Positions 22,121-22,538 of a stretch of DNA of 22,538 bases are shown piece after piece. Under the pieces are notes generated by a model. That model saw only the letters and a list, made by a program, of their open reading frames with translations, made no database searches and had not been told where the DNA came from. This DNA is from WLMZ01 sp037139095 (lineage in GTDB: Bacteria > Actinomycetota > Acidimicrobiia > Acidimicrobiales > Ilumatobacteraceae): the NCBI GenBank assembly GCA_037139095.1, contig JBAXHD010000040.1, forward strand, positions 1 to 22,538, written 5' to 3'. The position numbers were made by a program, and so were the translations under genes. Within the stretch, counting starts at the first letter, position 1. Each line of letters starts with the position of its first letter.

Positions 22121-22538
22121 CGCGTAGGCGTAGCACCCACTCCGATGCGGCACACGGTGGCGGTGCCCACAAGTTCGACACGTTCTCCATCCACTGCAAC
22201 TGCGCACTGACCGCGATTGAGTTCTACGGTCTCGCCGCTGGTGCACAGCAGCAACTCGGGGCCTTGGGCCGTGAACGTGACGCTGCCATCGATCTCGTAC
22301 ACAGAGAAACGAAACTCGGGCGTTGGCGCCGGGTAACGCAGTTCTCCCTGAGCGGTTGCTGCCGGAACCGCTACGGGATCGCGCAGCGGAGTGGTGTCGA
22401 GCACGCGTAACACTTCGTGGGCATCGACAAACTTCGGTGTGAGCCCGCAGCGAACCACGTTGTCCGAGTTGGCCATGACTTCTACGCCGAGCCCGCCGAG
22501 ATAGGCGTGCAAGTTGCCGGCACCGAGGTATATGGCTT
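22117..22538 (-). CDS. manA: Mannose-6-phosphate isomerase, type I (3' part, cut by the window end)
   Basis: Only the C-terminal 140 or so residues are in the window, and no start codon belongs to it here. The frame is open to the edge and reads AIYLGAGNLHAYL, then VEVMANSDNVVRCGLTPKFVD. The MANSDNVxRxGLTPK block is diagnostic of type I phosphomannose isomerase, which interconverts fructose 6-phosphate and mannose 6-phosphate with zinc. The final part is a small beta-barrel (FSVYEIDGSV...) common to the family's C-terminus. The stop falls in CTAG shared with ispG, so the two genes converge with no intergenic space. Confidence 0.9.
   Translation of the reverse strand, partial: AIYLGAGNLHAYLGGLGVEVMANSDNVVRCGLTPKFVDAHEVLRVLDTTPLRDPVAVPAATAQGELRYPAPTPEFRFSVYEIDGSVTFTAQGPELLLCTSGETVELNRGQCAVAVDGERVELVGTATVCRIGVGATPTR

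Noticed and set aside
1..22538. tRNA, rRNA, CRISPR arrays, insertion sequences
   Set aside because: No cloverleaf-like blocks, regularly spaced repeats, transposase motifs or terminal repeats were seen. Gene coverage is almost continuous and no gap exceeds about 175 nt.

Overview
The window is a gene-dense, GC-rich (about 60% by eye) bacterial chromosome segment with no tRNA, rRNA, CRISPR array or transposon. The right-hand two thirds carries the order comM - dprA - xerC - whiG-type sigma - M23-like protein - rpsB - tsf - pyrH - frr - cdsA - dxr - rip1/rseP - ispG. This order is characteristic of Actinobacteria: the Mycobacterium tuberculosis Rv2898c-Rv2868c stretch and the Streptomyces whiG-rpsB stretch are laid out similarly. 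Protein features, short promoters and the many apparently leaderless starts also fit an actinobacterium. Acidimicrobiia (Ilumatobacter-like) is my best guess, but that class assignment is inference only.

Layout. Positions 26-4518 are accessory metabolism: an SDR oxidoreductase (+), then an SDR-MFS transporter operon (-), then an EthD-like small protein with a DUF2461 protein (+), then a SufR-like iron-sulfur regulator (-). Positions 4645-7489 hold two adjacent fold-type II PLP enzymes, divergent from that regulator and preceded by a good inverted repeat. A lone clpP (7549-8142) converges on a small lipoprotein gene (8151-8561, -). A regulatory intergenic region with several inverted repeats follows. 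The conserved block from comM to ispG (8735-22120) is all on the + strand. It covers DNA uptake and processing, chromosome dimer resolution, an alternative sigma factor, translation factors, UMP kinase, CDP-DAG synthesis, two MEP-pathway isoprenoid steps (dxr, ispG) and a site-2 protease. The window ends in the 3' part of a mannose-6-phosphate isomerase gene (-).

The most notable observations are these. (1) A recurrent TAnnnT hexamer sits 6-8 nt before the start codon of seven genes, which predicts leaderless mRNAs and moves the frr start to 16342. (2) A SufR-like regulator faces a tandem PLP-enzyme operon across a palindrome placed where a -35 element would lie. (3) An M23-fold protein upstream of rpsB appears to have lost its zinc ligands. 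(4) An 8-bp stem ends at the rpsB Shine-Dalgarno sequence and may be an autoregulatory leader. (5) CTAG is used twice as the shared stop codon of convergent genes. (6) CdsA carries a disordered N-terminal extension of about 205 residues. I found no dramatic undescribed multi-gene system; the PLP pair with its regulator is the nearest candidate.
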